From NCBI RefSeq assembly GCF_003610805.1, contig NZ_RAPF01000009.1, positions 33,426 through 97,425 of the forward strand: DNA of 64,000 nucleotides. The letters run 5' to 3'. Position 1 is the stretch's first letter. Each line of letters starts with the position of its first letter. A program made the position numbers and the translations under genes. The stretch comes from Altericroceibacterium spongiae. Its GTDB lineage: Bacteria; Pseudomonadota; Alphaproteobacteria; Sphingomonadales; Sphingomonadaceae. The notes below the pieces were generated by a model. It saw only the letters and a list, made by a program, of their open reading frames with translations, did no database searches and was not told the origin of the DNA. Of the stretch, positions 1-7,880 are shown one piece after another.

Positions 1-1
1 A

Positions 2-586
2 CGGGTGGAAGATATGGGCGGCGAAGCGCTCGCCGTGGCCACCGATGTGACCGATGAAGCGGCGGTTCAGAACCTGTTCGATCAGGCTGTGGCGACATTC
101 GGCACGGTCGATGTTCTCATCAATAATGCCGGGATTGCCGACAGTACGGCAGCTGATGAACTGGAACTCGATTTGTGGCGCAAGGTGCTGGACACCAATC
201 TGACATCCGCTTTCCTCTGCGCCCGAGCCGCGATCCGGGTGATGAAAGGCAAAGGTCGCGGCCGCATCGTCAATATCGGCTCGATCTCAGCCCGCGTGCC
301 GCGCCAGAACAGCCCGGCCTATGCCGCCAGCAAATGGGGTCTCGACGGCCTGACCCGGGCGCTGGCGATTGACGGGCGTGAAGACAATATCGCGGTGTCG
401 ATTTTCCATCCGGGCATCGTTGCCACGGAAATCGCTCCCGGTGCCGTCAAACTGGATGATGAGTTGACGGCCGATCCCAAGGATATTGCTGATGTGATTA
501 TCCATATGTGCGATCTGCCCGACCACCTCAATTTCTATGAAGGACTGGTGGTTCAGAACAAGATTCCATTTCTCGGCCGCGGCTGA
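2..586 (+). CDS. SDR family oxidoreductase, 5' truncated by window edge
   Basis: This is the C-terminal part of a short-chain dehydrogenase/reductase, an NAD(P)-dependent oxidoreductase with a Rossmann fold. The frame is open to the left edge, so the N-terminal glycine-rich cofactor motif lies outside the window. What is visible is the NNAG motif after beta-4, the catalytic serine in the NIGSIS strand and the YAASKWG active-site Tyr-x3-Lys, followed by the PG segment (FHPG) typical of the family. The substrate cannot be told from this sequence. A strong bidirectional terminator follows, separating it from the flavin reductase that faces it. The family assignment is firm and the specific function is unknown. 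Confidence 0.9.
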   Translation, partial: RVEDMGGEALAVATDVTDEAAVQNLFDQAVATFGTVDVLINNAGIADSTAADELELDLWRKVLDTNLTSAFLCARAAIRVMKGKGRGRIVNIGSISARVPRQNSPAYAASKWGLDGLTRALAIDGREDNIAVSIFHPGIVATEIAPGAVKLDDELTADPKDIADVIIHMCDLPDHLNFYEGLVVQNKIPFLGRG

Positions 587-607
587 ACGCAGCACGAACC
601 GAACAGC

Positions 608-635
608 AAAACGGCCGCTCCAGAGCGGCCGTTTT
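608..635. terminator. Bidirectional intrinsic terminator
   Basis: A perfect stem ACGGCCGCT/AGCGGCCGT (611-619 with 624-632) is flanked by AAA and TTT that extend the pairing. It sits between the stop of the SDR gene and the stop of the convergent flavin reductase gene, so it can serve both strands. Confidence 0.85.
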
Positions 636-676
636 CGTATGGCATCGACAGACTGTCAGCACTCAAACCGATGCAC

Positions 677-1186
677 TCACCGGTCGGGCGCCTTGCTGAT
701 ATCGATATAATGCCGGTTATAATAGGTCAGCGGCGCAGCATCCTCGCGATGATGCGCATCGATCAGCTCACCGATGAAAATCGTGTGCGTACCGTATTCA
801 TGCCGGTGCGCGATCCGGCAGACGAAACTCGATTGCGCATTGGTAAGAACCGGAACACCATGGCTGTTTTCCCATTCGCCGACGGCAAAGCGATCTTCTG
901 CCGTTTTGGTCGCCATGAAATTATCCGCGACATCGCGATTGGTCAGCCCCATCACATTGACGCAGAAAGTTTCTACACTGGCCAGCGGCTCATGCAGCGA
1001 GGCGGACTGGTTAATACAGATCAACAGTGAGGGCGGATCAAAGCTGAGCGAACTGACCGCTGTGGCCAGAATACCGAAGGGCTTGCCGTCATGGAAAGTG
1101 GTGACAGCATACACCGTGGAGGCGACATGGCGCATCCCGTCGCGAAAGGCCTCTAAAACGGCGCTCTTATTTTCTACATCAGACAC
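677..1186 (-). CDS. Flavin reductase family protein
   Basis: This 169-residue protein belongs to the flavin reductase-like FMN-binding split-barrel family. Members use NAD(P)H to reduce free flavin, often for a partner monooxygenase. Family features include the N-terminal [17 protein letters not shown] segment, the [15 protein letters not shown] strand that contacts flavin, the CVNVMGL strand and a C-terminal YYNRHY segment. The length matches the single-domain members. No monooxygenase partner is adjacent. The neighbour across a divergent gap is ribH, a riboflavin biosynthesis gene, which is a plausible functional link but only an inference. Start chosen at the ATG that precedes the conserved N-terminal helix. 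Confidence 0.88.
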   Translation of the reverse strand: MSDVENKSAVLEAFRDGMRHVASTVYAVTTFHDGKPFGILATAVSSLSFDPPSLLICINQSASLHEPLASVETFCVNVMGLTNRDVADNFMATKTAEDRFAVGEWENSHGVPVLTNAQSSFVCRIAHRHEYGTHTIFIGELIDAHHREDAAPLTYYNRHYIDISKAPDR

Positions 1187-1375
1187 GCCCCTTTCATGAT
1201 AGGCGCCCCCGCATCTTTCAAGCCTGAATCCCGAAATTCAAAAGATCATGCGCCCATTGCCATCACATTTGGCTGTGATAACGCATTTGCCGGATCCTTT
1301 TGGCGGCACAATCGCCGTTCCCCTATCGTGCAGACCGGCAATCATCTGCACGGACACATATTTACAGGAGAATTT

Positions 1376-1795
1376 ATGGCGCAATTTCTGATTGTTGAGG
1401 CACGATTCTATGACCATCTCAACGATATGCTCATCGCCGGAGCGCGCAAGGTTCTCGAAGATTCCGGACACCATGTCGATATTCTTACTGTTCCCGGTGC
1501 CCTTGAAATTCCCGCTGCCATTTCCATGGCTGTGGACAGCAACCGCTATGACGGCTTCGTCGCCCTCGGTGCGGTCATTCGCGGGGAAACCTATCACTTC
1601 GAAATCGTTGCTGGTGAAAGCGCCCGGGGCATCATGGCTCTGACCATGGACGGGATCGCCATCGGCAATGGCATTCTCACGACCGAGAATGAGGAACAGG
1701 CCATTGTCCGGGCCGATCCGGCACAGGCCAATAAGGGCGCTGGCGCCGCGCAAGCTGCGTTGCGATTGCTCGAATTACAGGAGAAGTTCCAATAG
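1376..1795 (+). CDS. ribH: 6,7-dimethyl-8-ribityllumazine synthase
   Basis: The product catalyses the penultimate step of riboflavin synthesis, condensing the ribityl pyrimidine with dihydroxybutanone phosphate. The 139-residue protein shows the GALEIP substrate loop near residues 41-46, the [12 protein letters not shown] segment with the catalytic histidine near residue 73, and the TTENEEQA motif near 102-109. The ATG at 1376 is preceded by AGGAG at the right spacing; a longer upstream reading frame exists but does not encode conserved sequence. No other rib genes are nearby, so this could be a stand-alone or second copy. No FMN-riboswitch-like sequence was recognised in the leader. The aldo/keto reductase gene follows immediately. 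Confidence 0.93.
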   Translation: MAQFLIVEARFYDHLNDMLIAGARKVLEDSGHHVDILTVPGALEIPAAISMAVDSNRYDGFVALGAVIRGETYHFEIVAGESARGIMALTMDGIAIGNGILTTENEEQAIVRADPAQANKGAGAAQAALRLLELQEKFQ

Positions 1796-1842
1796 TCGAT
1801 CATCCCTCGATTTCCGGTATCCCCCTCGTTCTGGGCGGGAAT

Positions 1843-2718
1843 GTGTTTGGCTGGACCGCTGACGAAGATGCGAGCTTTGCCATTCTCGATAAGTTCTACG
1901 AGAATGGCGGGCGCATGATCGACACGGCTCAGGGATATTCCGCCTGGGTCGATGGCCATGTCGGCGGTGAGAGTGAGACCGTTATCGGAAAATGGCTCGA
2001 TAGCCGCAAGCTGCGTCACGACATGCGCATTGCCACCAAAACAAATGGCAATGGTGAAGCGGGCGGCTTGTCTCCCATCCGCATTGCCGAAGAACTGGAA
2101 AAGTCGCTCGACCGGCTGCAGACCGATTATGTCGATCTGTATTACGCCCATCGGGACGACACGGCTACGCCGATGGAAGAGATTGTCGAAGGCTTCAACA
2201 CGCTGGTCAGCAAAGGCAAGATCAGAGAAGTCGGCGCGTCCAATTTCGAAGTCGACCGGCTGGCAGTGAATATCGACATTGCCCAGCGCAAAAGCATGAA
2301 GCCCTTCACCGTTCTGCAGAACGAATATAACCTCGTCGAGCGCAATGCCTATTCCCCGAGAATGCAGAAAGTATGCCTCGACAATCACATGGCCATGTTC
2401 CCCTATTTCGGGCTCGCTGCTGGGTTTCTGACCGGAAAATATCGTAACAAGGCGGATCTGAAAAAAGGCGAACGCGGAGGGCTGATCGAACATCTCTTCG
2501 ACAAGGGAATGAGCATTCTGCCCATTCTCGACGAAGTGGTGGAGGAAACCGGCTCGAACCATGCCAGCGTCTCTCTTGCGTGGTTACTCGCTCAGCCTGG
2601 CATCACGGCCCCGATTGCAAGCGCCCGGACGCCGGATCAGCTGGATAGTCTGCTCGAAGCCACCAGACTGGATTTAAGCGAGGATCAGCTGACTCGTCTT
2701 AACGAAGCCGGTCAGTAA
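1843..2718 (+). CDS. Aldo/keto reductase (start codon uncertain)
   Basis: This is an NADPH-dependent aldo/keto reductase of about 291 to 308 residues. It shows the DTAQGYS motif with the catalytic Asp and Tyr, a YYAHRDD strand with the active-site histidine, the GASNFE motif and the C-terminal IASARTPDQ cofactor loop. The first canonical start in this frame is GTG at 1843. However, the frame is open back to 1735, and 1792-1842 encodes sequence ending in LVLGGNVFG, the usual first beta strand of the family. An AGGAG at 1778-1782 would suit a start near 1792, where the codon is ATA. The true start is therefore probably non-canonical and upstream of 1843. It follows ribH without a gap and is likely translationally coupled to it. 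Substrate unknown. Confidence 0.9.
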   Translation: MFGWTADEDASFAILDKFYENGGRMIDTAQGYSAWVDGHVGGESETVIGKWLDSRKLRHDMRIATKTNGNGEAGGLSPIRIAEELEKSLDRLQTDYVDLYYAHRDDTATPMEEIVEGFNTLVSKGKIREVGASNFEVDRLAVNIDIAQRKSMKPFTVLQNEYNLVERNAYSPRMQKVCLDNHMAMFPYFGLAAGFLTGKYRNKADLKKGERGGLIEHLFDKGMSILPILDEVVEETGSNHASVSLAWLLAQPGITAPIASARTPDQLDSLLEATRLDLSEDQLTRLNEAGQ

Positions 2719-2724
2719 CCGCCC

Positions 2725-3033
2725 ATGAACGGCCCGCTCGAATGGTTCGCTGCAATCGGGACGATCCTGTCCGCCGGAATGATTGCGGTGGACTGGGGGC
2801 GGAAATGGACTGGCTGGGCCTTTGTACTGTTCGTCGCCGTCTCGATTGCGTGGATCGTGTCCGGGCTGCTCAATGACACGATCCCGCTCGCCGTTCAGAA
2901 CGGATTGCTGCTCGGGGTCAATCTCTGGGGTGTCTGGCAATATTTGCTCAGTCCGAAGAACCGGAAGAAAATCGAGCGTATGGAAGAGCTTGAAGAAAAA
3001 GCTTCAGAAGATATCGAGGCCGGACGCGACTGA
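2725..3033 (+). CDS. Small membrane protein, function unknown
   Basis: This 102-residue protein has about three hydrophobic segments (roughly residues 5-22, 29-48 and 56-75) followed by a charged, probably helical cytosolic tail rich in Lys and Glu. It starts 6 bases after the aldo/keto reductase stop, so it is probably co-transcribed. I do not recognise a named family. The coding frame is well conserved in character (clear membrane segments and a good ATG), so it is likely real. The 3' end overlaps a terminator stem. Confidence 0.7.
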   Translation: MNGPLEWFAAIGTILSAGMIAVDWGRKWTGWAFVLFVAVSIAWIVSGLLNDTIPLAVQNGLLLGVNLWGVWQYLLSPKNRKKIERMEELEEKASEDIEAGRD

Positions 3034-3051
3034 GTGTCGCGCCCGGCCTTT
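3018..3051. terminator. Intrinsic terminator at the end of the ribH/AKR unit
   Basis: Two six-base stem blocks, GGCCGG-CGCGAC with GTCGCG-CCGGCC, pair around a TGAGT loop with one mismatch and are followed by TTTC. The stem covers the stop codon of the small membrane protein and precedes the convergent eno stop. Confidence 0.7.
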
Positions 3052-3070
3052 CAGCATTTAAACAGGTCTG

Positions 3071-4393
<1,323 letters not shown>

Positions 4394-4511
4394 CTATGCG
4401 GCGGAACCAAGCTGCGCAAGCGGCGTTCGATTCATGTAGCACGGATGGGGCGTGCCCATTCGACGGCAAACCGTAAATACCTGCGAGGGTGAACGAGGAA
4501 AGGGCAATACG

Positions 4512-5021
4512 ATGGCCGGAACGAAAGCTGAGACACCCGATACTGCAGCCACTCCTGCACCGGAAGATCACAAGGAAGAAGCCAAGTCGCGCTTCAATGC
4601 AGCGCTGGAAGAAGCCAAAGCCGGTGCTGCAGCGCTGGGAGCCGAAGCGAAACAGCGCGCCGAAAGCTATCAGGACCAGGCCAGGGCCAAAGGCGATCAC
4701 TGGGTCGACGACACAAAAAGCAAAGCCACAGGCTACGCCAATCAGGGCAAAGCCAAGCTGAGCGAAGGGCTCACCTGCCTCGGTAAACTCGTCTCCGACA
4801 ATGCCGGCACGGTGGATGAGAAACTCGGGCCGGGTTATGGCGACTATGTCCGCAGCGCTTCGAAGAAGCTCGAAGACACTGCCACCAAGCTCGATTCCAA
4901 GAGTCTGGAAGAACTGGGAGAAGATTCCCGCGAATTCGTCCGCACCAATCCGGCCCTATCGGTTGGCATGGCTGCTGTGGCCGGTTACATGTTCGCGCGT
5001 ATATTCCGTAGCTCCAAGTAA
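4512..5021 (+). CDS. DUF883/YqjD-like membrane-anchored protein
   Basis: This 169-residue protein has a long Ala/Lys/Glu-rich helical N-terminal part and a single C-terminal hydrophobic segment, VRTNPALSVGMAAVAGYMFARIF, of the DUF883/ElaB/YqjD type. In E. coli, YqjD anchors in the inner membrane by such a C-terminal segment and binds ribosomes in stationary phase; that role is known for the family and only inferred here. The start is the ATG at 4512 after a GAGG-containing leader; an upstream in-frame start lacks conserved sequence. A GTG-started holin-like gene follows after 6 bases, resembling the yqjD-yqjE arrangement. Confidence 0.72.
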   Translation: MAGTKAETPDTAATPAPEDHKEEAKSRFNAALEEAKAGAAALGAEAKQRAESYQDQARAKGDHWVDDTKSKATGYANQGKAKLSEGLTCLGKLVSDNAGTVDEKLGPGYGDYVRSASKKLEDTATKLDSKSLEELGEDSREFVRTNPALSVGMAAVAGYMFARIFRSSK

Positions 5022-5027
5022 TTTGAC

Positions 5028-5522
5028 GTGACTGCACCGACAGATGAAAAATACGGCCCTGCAGGGGCCGCCAATCCATCACGTCAGGCCGGCGCGCCCC
5101 ATGAAAGCGGGGCGCAGTCGGCCTTTTCGTCAGAAAGCCATGCAGGCAGCGGGGCAGCAGGCAGCGAAGCCGGGGCGGATAGTCATCCGCTGCGCGACGA
5201 TCTGACCGCGCTGATCGACGATGGACTGACTTTTTTCGAAGCGGAACTCAATTTCCAGAAGTCCCGCCTTTCTTTCGTTATCGACTGCGCAAAGAAAGTG
5301 GCCGCTTACGGGGTGGTGGCGCTGGTTCTGGTGCTGCTGGCCGCGATAGGTCTGACGGTCGGGCTTATCCTGTGCCTCAGCCCGCTTATCACACCATGGG
5401 GCGCCACGATTGTGGTCGTTGGCGGAGAGCTCGCTATCGCCTATTATTGCGTCCGGCACATCCTGACCAAAGTAAAAGCAATCAGCGCAGCTTTCAAAAA
5501 GGAAGAGGACGCATCCGAATGA
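5028..5522 (+). CDS. Phage holin family (YqjE-like) membrane protein
   Basis: This 164-residue protein has a disordered, Gly/Ser/Ala-rich N-terminus of about 55 residues. A short helix (LRDDLTALIDDGLTFFEAEL) and two hydrophobic segments near 90-113 and 118-140 then lead to a short charged tail. This is the layout of the Phage_holin_3_6/YqjE family, which despite the name is mostly non-phage. The start is GTG at 5028, 6 bases after the upstream stop. Its stop overlaps the next gene's ATG. No phage genes surround it, so a lysis function is unlikely. Confidence 0.75.
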   Translation: MTAPTDEKYGPAGAANPSRQAGAPHESGAQSAFSSESHAGSGAAGSEAGADSHPLRDDLTALIDDGLTFFEAELNFQKSRLSFVIDCAKKVAAYGVVALVLVLLAAIGLTVGLILCLSPLITPWGATIVVVGGELAIAYYCVRHILTKVKAISAAFKKEEDASE

Positions 5523-5941
5523 GCGACCTGGCAGCTAAAATGCTGGAAGACCGTGCCTTGCGCGATGCCGCCAGAGCGCTGGTGGCCGCCGATATCGCCC
5601 TGATGATGGAAAATCTGGATCAGAAGGGGCTCGGCACCCGCGTGAAAGACAGTGTCAGTGAAACCGCAGAGAGCTTTACGTCCGATCTCGGGACAGCGGA
5701 TGAGAAACCCGGACTTTATCTGGCCGGCGGTCTTATCGGAATCGTGGTTCTGTGGTTTTCTCGCAAGCCCGTCTTCCGTTTGCTGGGATGGTTCTTCTCG
5801 CGCTCCCCCGACGAAGCTGACGAAGAGGATCCCGGGATAGCGGATGAAGGCTCTTATTCTGACGAAGACCCCGTAGCCGAAACAAATATGGCAGACGATA
5901 AGGCCAATGCTGTTCCTTATGGAACCGCCGCCCCCGCCTGA
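5519..5941 (+). CDS. Small membrane protein in the yqjD-like cluster
   Basis: This 140-residue protein starts at an ATG that overlaps the stop of the holin-like gene by 4 bases, so the two are translationally coupled. It has a helical N-terminal half, one hydrophobic segment near residues 65-82 (GLYLAGGLIGIVVLWF) followed by basic residues, and a strongly acidic low-complexity C-terminus. Its position matches that of YqjK in the enterobacterial cluster, but I cannot show sequence homology. Function unknown. Confidence 0.72.
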   Translation: MSDLAAKMLEDRALRDAARALVAADIALMMENLDQKGLGTRVKDSVSETAESFTSDLGTADEKPGLYLAGGLIGIVVLWFSRKPVFRLLGWFFSRSPDEADEEDPGIADEGSYSDEDPVAETNMADDKANAVPYGTAAPA

Positions 5942-5994
5942 CGGTTTATAGATCAGGAGGCACAGTCTGCCGTTTAATTTTCTGGAGACAGCGC

Positions 5995-6480
5995 ATGAGC
6001 GATTCTCAACGCAAGGATATCAAGGAAAAGGTCGAAGTCGCCGAAGCCCGTAATCAGAGCAAAGCTCTGACATTATCGGAACGCGTCGGTGAAAAGACCA
6101 TCGAAGGCAAAGACCGTTTCCTCCGTTTTGCCAAAGACCACCCGGTCGCCCTGATCGGCGGGGGAATCGTGCTGGGGGTTGCCATCAGCGCTCTGTTCCC
6201 ACGTTCGCCTACGCGACGCCTCGGCGGCAAAGCTGCCGGCCTTGCTGTTTCCGCAGCCGATCTGGCGATGGCTTATGCTGTGAAGGCGCGCGCCGCCGCG
6301 AAAGACGCAGCGCTCGACAGCGGCGATCTGCTGGAGGATATGAGCGACAGCCTGGGCGATACGGCGAGCCATTTGCGCCGCGATGCCCATTATTATGCCG
6401 ATACGGCTCTGGGTTCGGCACGCAGCTTTTCACGCGATGCGCGCAAAAATCTCGGGCGAACTCTGCGTAAATTCCGCTGA
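5995..6480 (+). CDS. DUF883-like membrane protein
   Basis: This 161-residue protein contains one Gly-rich hydrophobic segment near residues 45-65 (FAKDHPVALIGGGIVLGVAI), then a second Ala-rich amphipathic helix and a basic tail. It resembles DUF883-type membrane-anchored helical proteins and is the fourth such product in a row. The ATG at 5995 is preceded by a purine-rich stretch. A clear hairpin follows the stop, so it probably ends the transcription unit. The role is unknown; envelope or stationary-phase association is inferred from the cluster only. Confidence 0.68.
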   Translation: MSDSQRKDIKEKVEVAEARNQSKALTLSERVGEKTIEGKDRFLRFAKDHPVALIGGGIVLGVAISALFPRSPTRRLGGKAAGLAVSAADLAMAYAVKARAAAKDAALDSGDLLEDMSDSLGDTASHLRRDAHYYADTALGSARSFSRDARKNLGRTLRKFR

Positions 6481-6512
6481 CCGTCACCAGCAGCCTTTTT
6501 CTGAAACGCGAA

Positions 6513-6547
6513 TATGGCGCGCCCTCTTGCAGAGCGCGCCATAAGTT
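6513..6547 (+). terminator. Terminator after the membrane-protein cluster
   Basis: A perfect 10-bp stem TATGGCGCGC/GCGCGCCATA (6513-6522 with 6534-6543) has an 11-base loop and is followed by AGTTTT. Confidence 0.7.
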
Positions 6548-6592
6548 TTATGGACGCCTCATCACAGCTTCTCTCCAAAAAGGTTTCGATAA

Positions 6593-6820
6593 ATGGCAAA
6601 ACAGCTTCTGCATCTCGTCATGGGCGGCCGGGTTAAGGATCCGCAGAGCTGCGAGTTCGAAGATCTCGATAATATCGACATTGTCGGCGTTTTTCCGAAT
6701 TACGAAGAAGCGGAAAATGCCTGGCGCAGCAACGCACAGCGCACGGTAGACGATGCCGAAATGAAATATGTCATCGTTCATCTGCACCGCTTGCTCGAAC
6801 CCAATCTGCCGGGTCAGTAA
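6593..6820 (+). CDS. DUF4170 domain-containing protein
   Basis: This 75-residue protein matches the small alphaproteobacterial DUF4170 family: HLVMGGRV near the start, a central DIVGVFPNYEEAENAWR helix and a closing YVIVHLHRLL strand ending in a short tail. It is soluble, has no signal peptide and has no known activity. It stands alone between two hairpins. The start ATG is preceded by an A/T-rich spacer rather than a strong ribosome-binding site. Confidence 0.82.
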   Translation: MAKQLLHLVMGGRVKDPQSCEFEDLDNIDIVGVFPNYEEAENAWRSNAQRTVDDAEMKYVIVHLHRLLEPNLPGQ

Positions 6821-6860
6821 GACATGATCTCTCCGGTTACGGTGCCGGAGAGCCATGTCT
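6820..6860 (+). terminator. Strong hairpin after the DUF4170 gene
   Basis: AGACATG and CTCTCCGG pair with CCGGAGAG and CATGTCT across a small internal loop, directly overlapping the stop codon. There is no T run after it, so it may be a rho-independent terminator of the weak kind or an mRNA 3'-end stabilising hairpin. Confidence 0.45.
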
Positions 6861-7319
6861 GACTATTCGAGAGACGCGATGGCCCGGCGCTATCGCGTCT
6901 TTTTCGTGCCTCGGTCGAGTAGCTCGGCCCGCCCGCCTATGGCACCGCGCAATGCCGGATCCGGGCCAGCCTCTGCCCTGCCCCCGGCACTTTTGACGAA
7001 TATCTGCGCCAAAGCGGACGGATAAGCTGCATCCACAATCCTGACAGAGAAGCTATTGCCTATCTGGCGCTCGACACAAACGGGCATAGCGATCAGCTTT
7101 ATGGCCACCCCGATTGTGCAGACAAAGGCTATGCCCCTTCTTCTCCAGGAGGCCAAACACCATGCTCTGAAGCAAGGCATGATGCGTCTTTTTACCGAGG
7201 CAAGCGAAATAGCCCGCCCCGTCTTCCAACGGGCGGGCTATTCTTGTCTTCAACGGCGCGATTTTACGCCGAAAGGTGTTGCCATCCACAATTATGCGAT
7301 GGCTCAAAGCCTCAGATAA
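6855..7319 (+). pseudogene. Decayed GNAT family acetyltransferase
   Basis: Read across frames, this stretch gives a full-length GNAT N-acetyltransferase of about 150 residues. The pieces are LFERRDGPALSRLFRASVE, then a TAG at 6920, then LGPPAYGTAQ, EYLRQSGRISCI, AYLALDTNGHSDQLYGHPD and ADKGYA. After a frame change near 7130-7140 come LLLQEAKHHALKQGMMRLF, TEASEIARPVFQRAGY and DFTPKGVAIHNYAM. The order and spacing match the family. There is one in-frame stop, one frameshift near 7135 and probably another near 6866 if the ATG at 6855 was the start. The last frame alone is open from 7056 to 7319. The 3' end overlaps the convergent greA stop by 8 bases. Confirmed defects make function as an enzyme unlikely unless the assembly is wrong here. 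Confidence 0.8.
7206..7245. terminator. Possible terminator for greA inside the pseudogene
   Basis: AATAGCCCGCCCCG pairs almost perfectly with CGGGCGGGCTATT around a short loop. It lies about 70 bases beyond the greA stop on the minus strand. The same bases encode the conserved ARPVFQRAGY segment of the former GNAT protein, so the stem may be partly coincidental. Confidence 0.4.
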
Positions 7320-7779
7320 ATTCGATCTTTTCGATCAGGTAGAAACGTTCCCCGGAAGGAACGGTCACTTCTACCTCTTCGCCGAGCTGCTTGCCGATCA
7401 GAGCGCGCGCCAAGGGAGAATCGTAGGAAATCTTGCCCTTTTTGGCATCGGATTCGGTCTGGCCGACAATCTGATATTTGACCGGCTTGTCATCTTCATC
7501 GAGCAGGGTGACGGTGGCACCGAAAATCACCTTATCGCCCGACAGGGTTGCCGGATCGATAATCTGGGCGCGGCTGACCTTGTCTTCAAGCTCAGCAATC
7601 TGTGCTTCCACCTGACCCTGACGTTCCTTCGCCGCGTGATATTCGGCATTCTCCGAAAGGTCGCCGTGAGCGCGCGCTTCCTCAATCGCATCCACAATAC
7701 GCGGACGCTCTTCCCGGAGGGCTTTCAGGTTGGCGGTCAGCATTTCATAGCCTTCCGCCAGCATGGGCACTTTTTCCAT
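7312..7779 (-). CDS. greA: Transcription elongation factor GreA
   Basis: GreA enters the RNA polymerase secondary channel and stimulates cleavage of backtracked transcripts. The 155-residue protein has the N-terminal coiled coil with the conserved acidic tip ([17 protein letters not shown] near residues 38-54) and the C-terminal FKBP-like domain ending in [12 protein letters not shown]. The length is typical. It lies downstream of carB on the same strand, separated by about 100 bases, an arrangement common in alphaproteobacteria. Confidence 0.97.
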   Translation of the reverse strand: MEKVPMLAEGYEMLTANLKALREERPRIVDAIEEARAHGDLSENAEYHAAKERQGQVEAQIAELEDKVSRAQIIDPATLSGDKVIFGATVTLLDEDDKPVKYQIVGQTESDAKKGKISYDSPLARALIGKQLGEEVEVTVPSGERFYLIEKIEFI

Positions 7780-7880
7780 ATTACGTCCCTGTCATAAATG
7801 GCGCCCCTCGACAAAGACTTCCCCGTCCGGACTTTTCATAGGCCGGAACAAAGGAAGCCGATGTAGGGAGCGCCTGTGTT

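Noticed and set aside
1196..1375. FMN riboswitch before ribH
   Set aside because: None of the conserved FMN-box blocks could be found in the 180-base leader.
5028..5522. Prophage remnant suggested by the holin-like gene
   Set aside because: No lysozyme, tail or integrase gene nearby; the family is mostly non-phage and fits the yqjE position.
6872..6904. Terminator-like stem AGACGCGAT/ATCGCGTCT with a T run
   Set aside because: It lies inside the GNAT pseudogene's coding sequence and encodes conserved residues there (RDGPALSRLF), so I treat it as coincidental; it could still terminate transcription from the DUF4170 gene.
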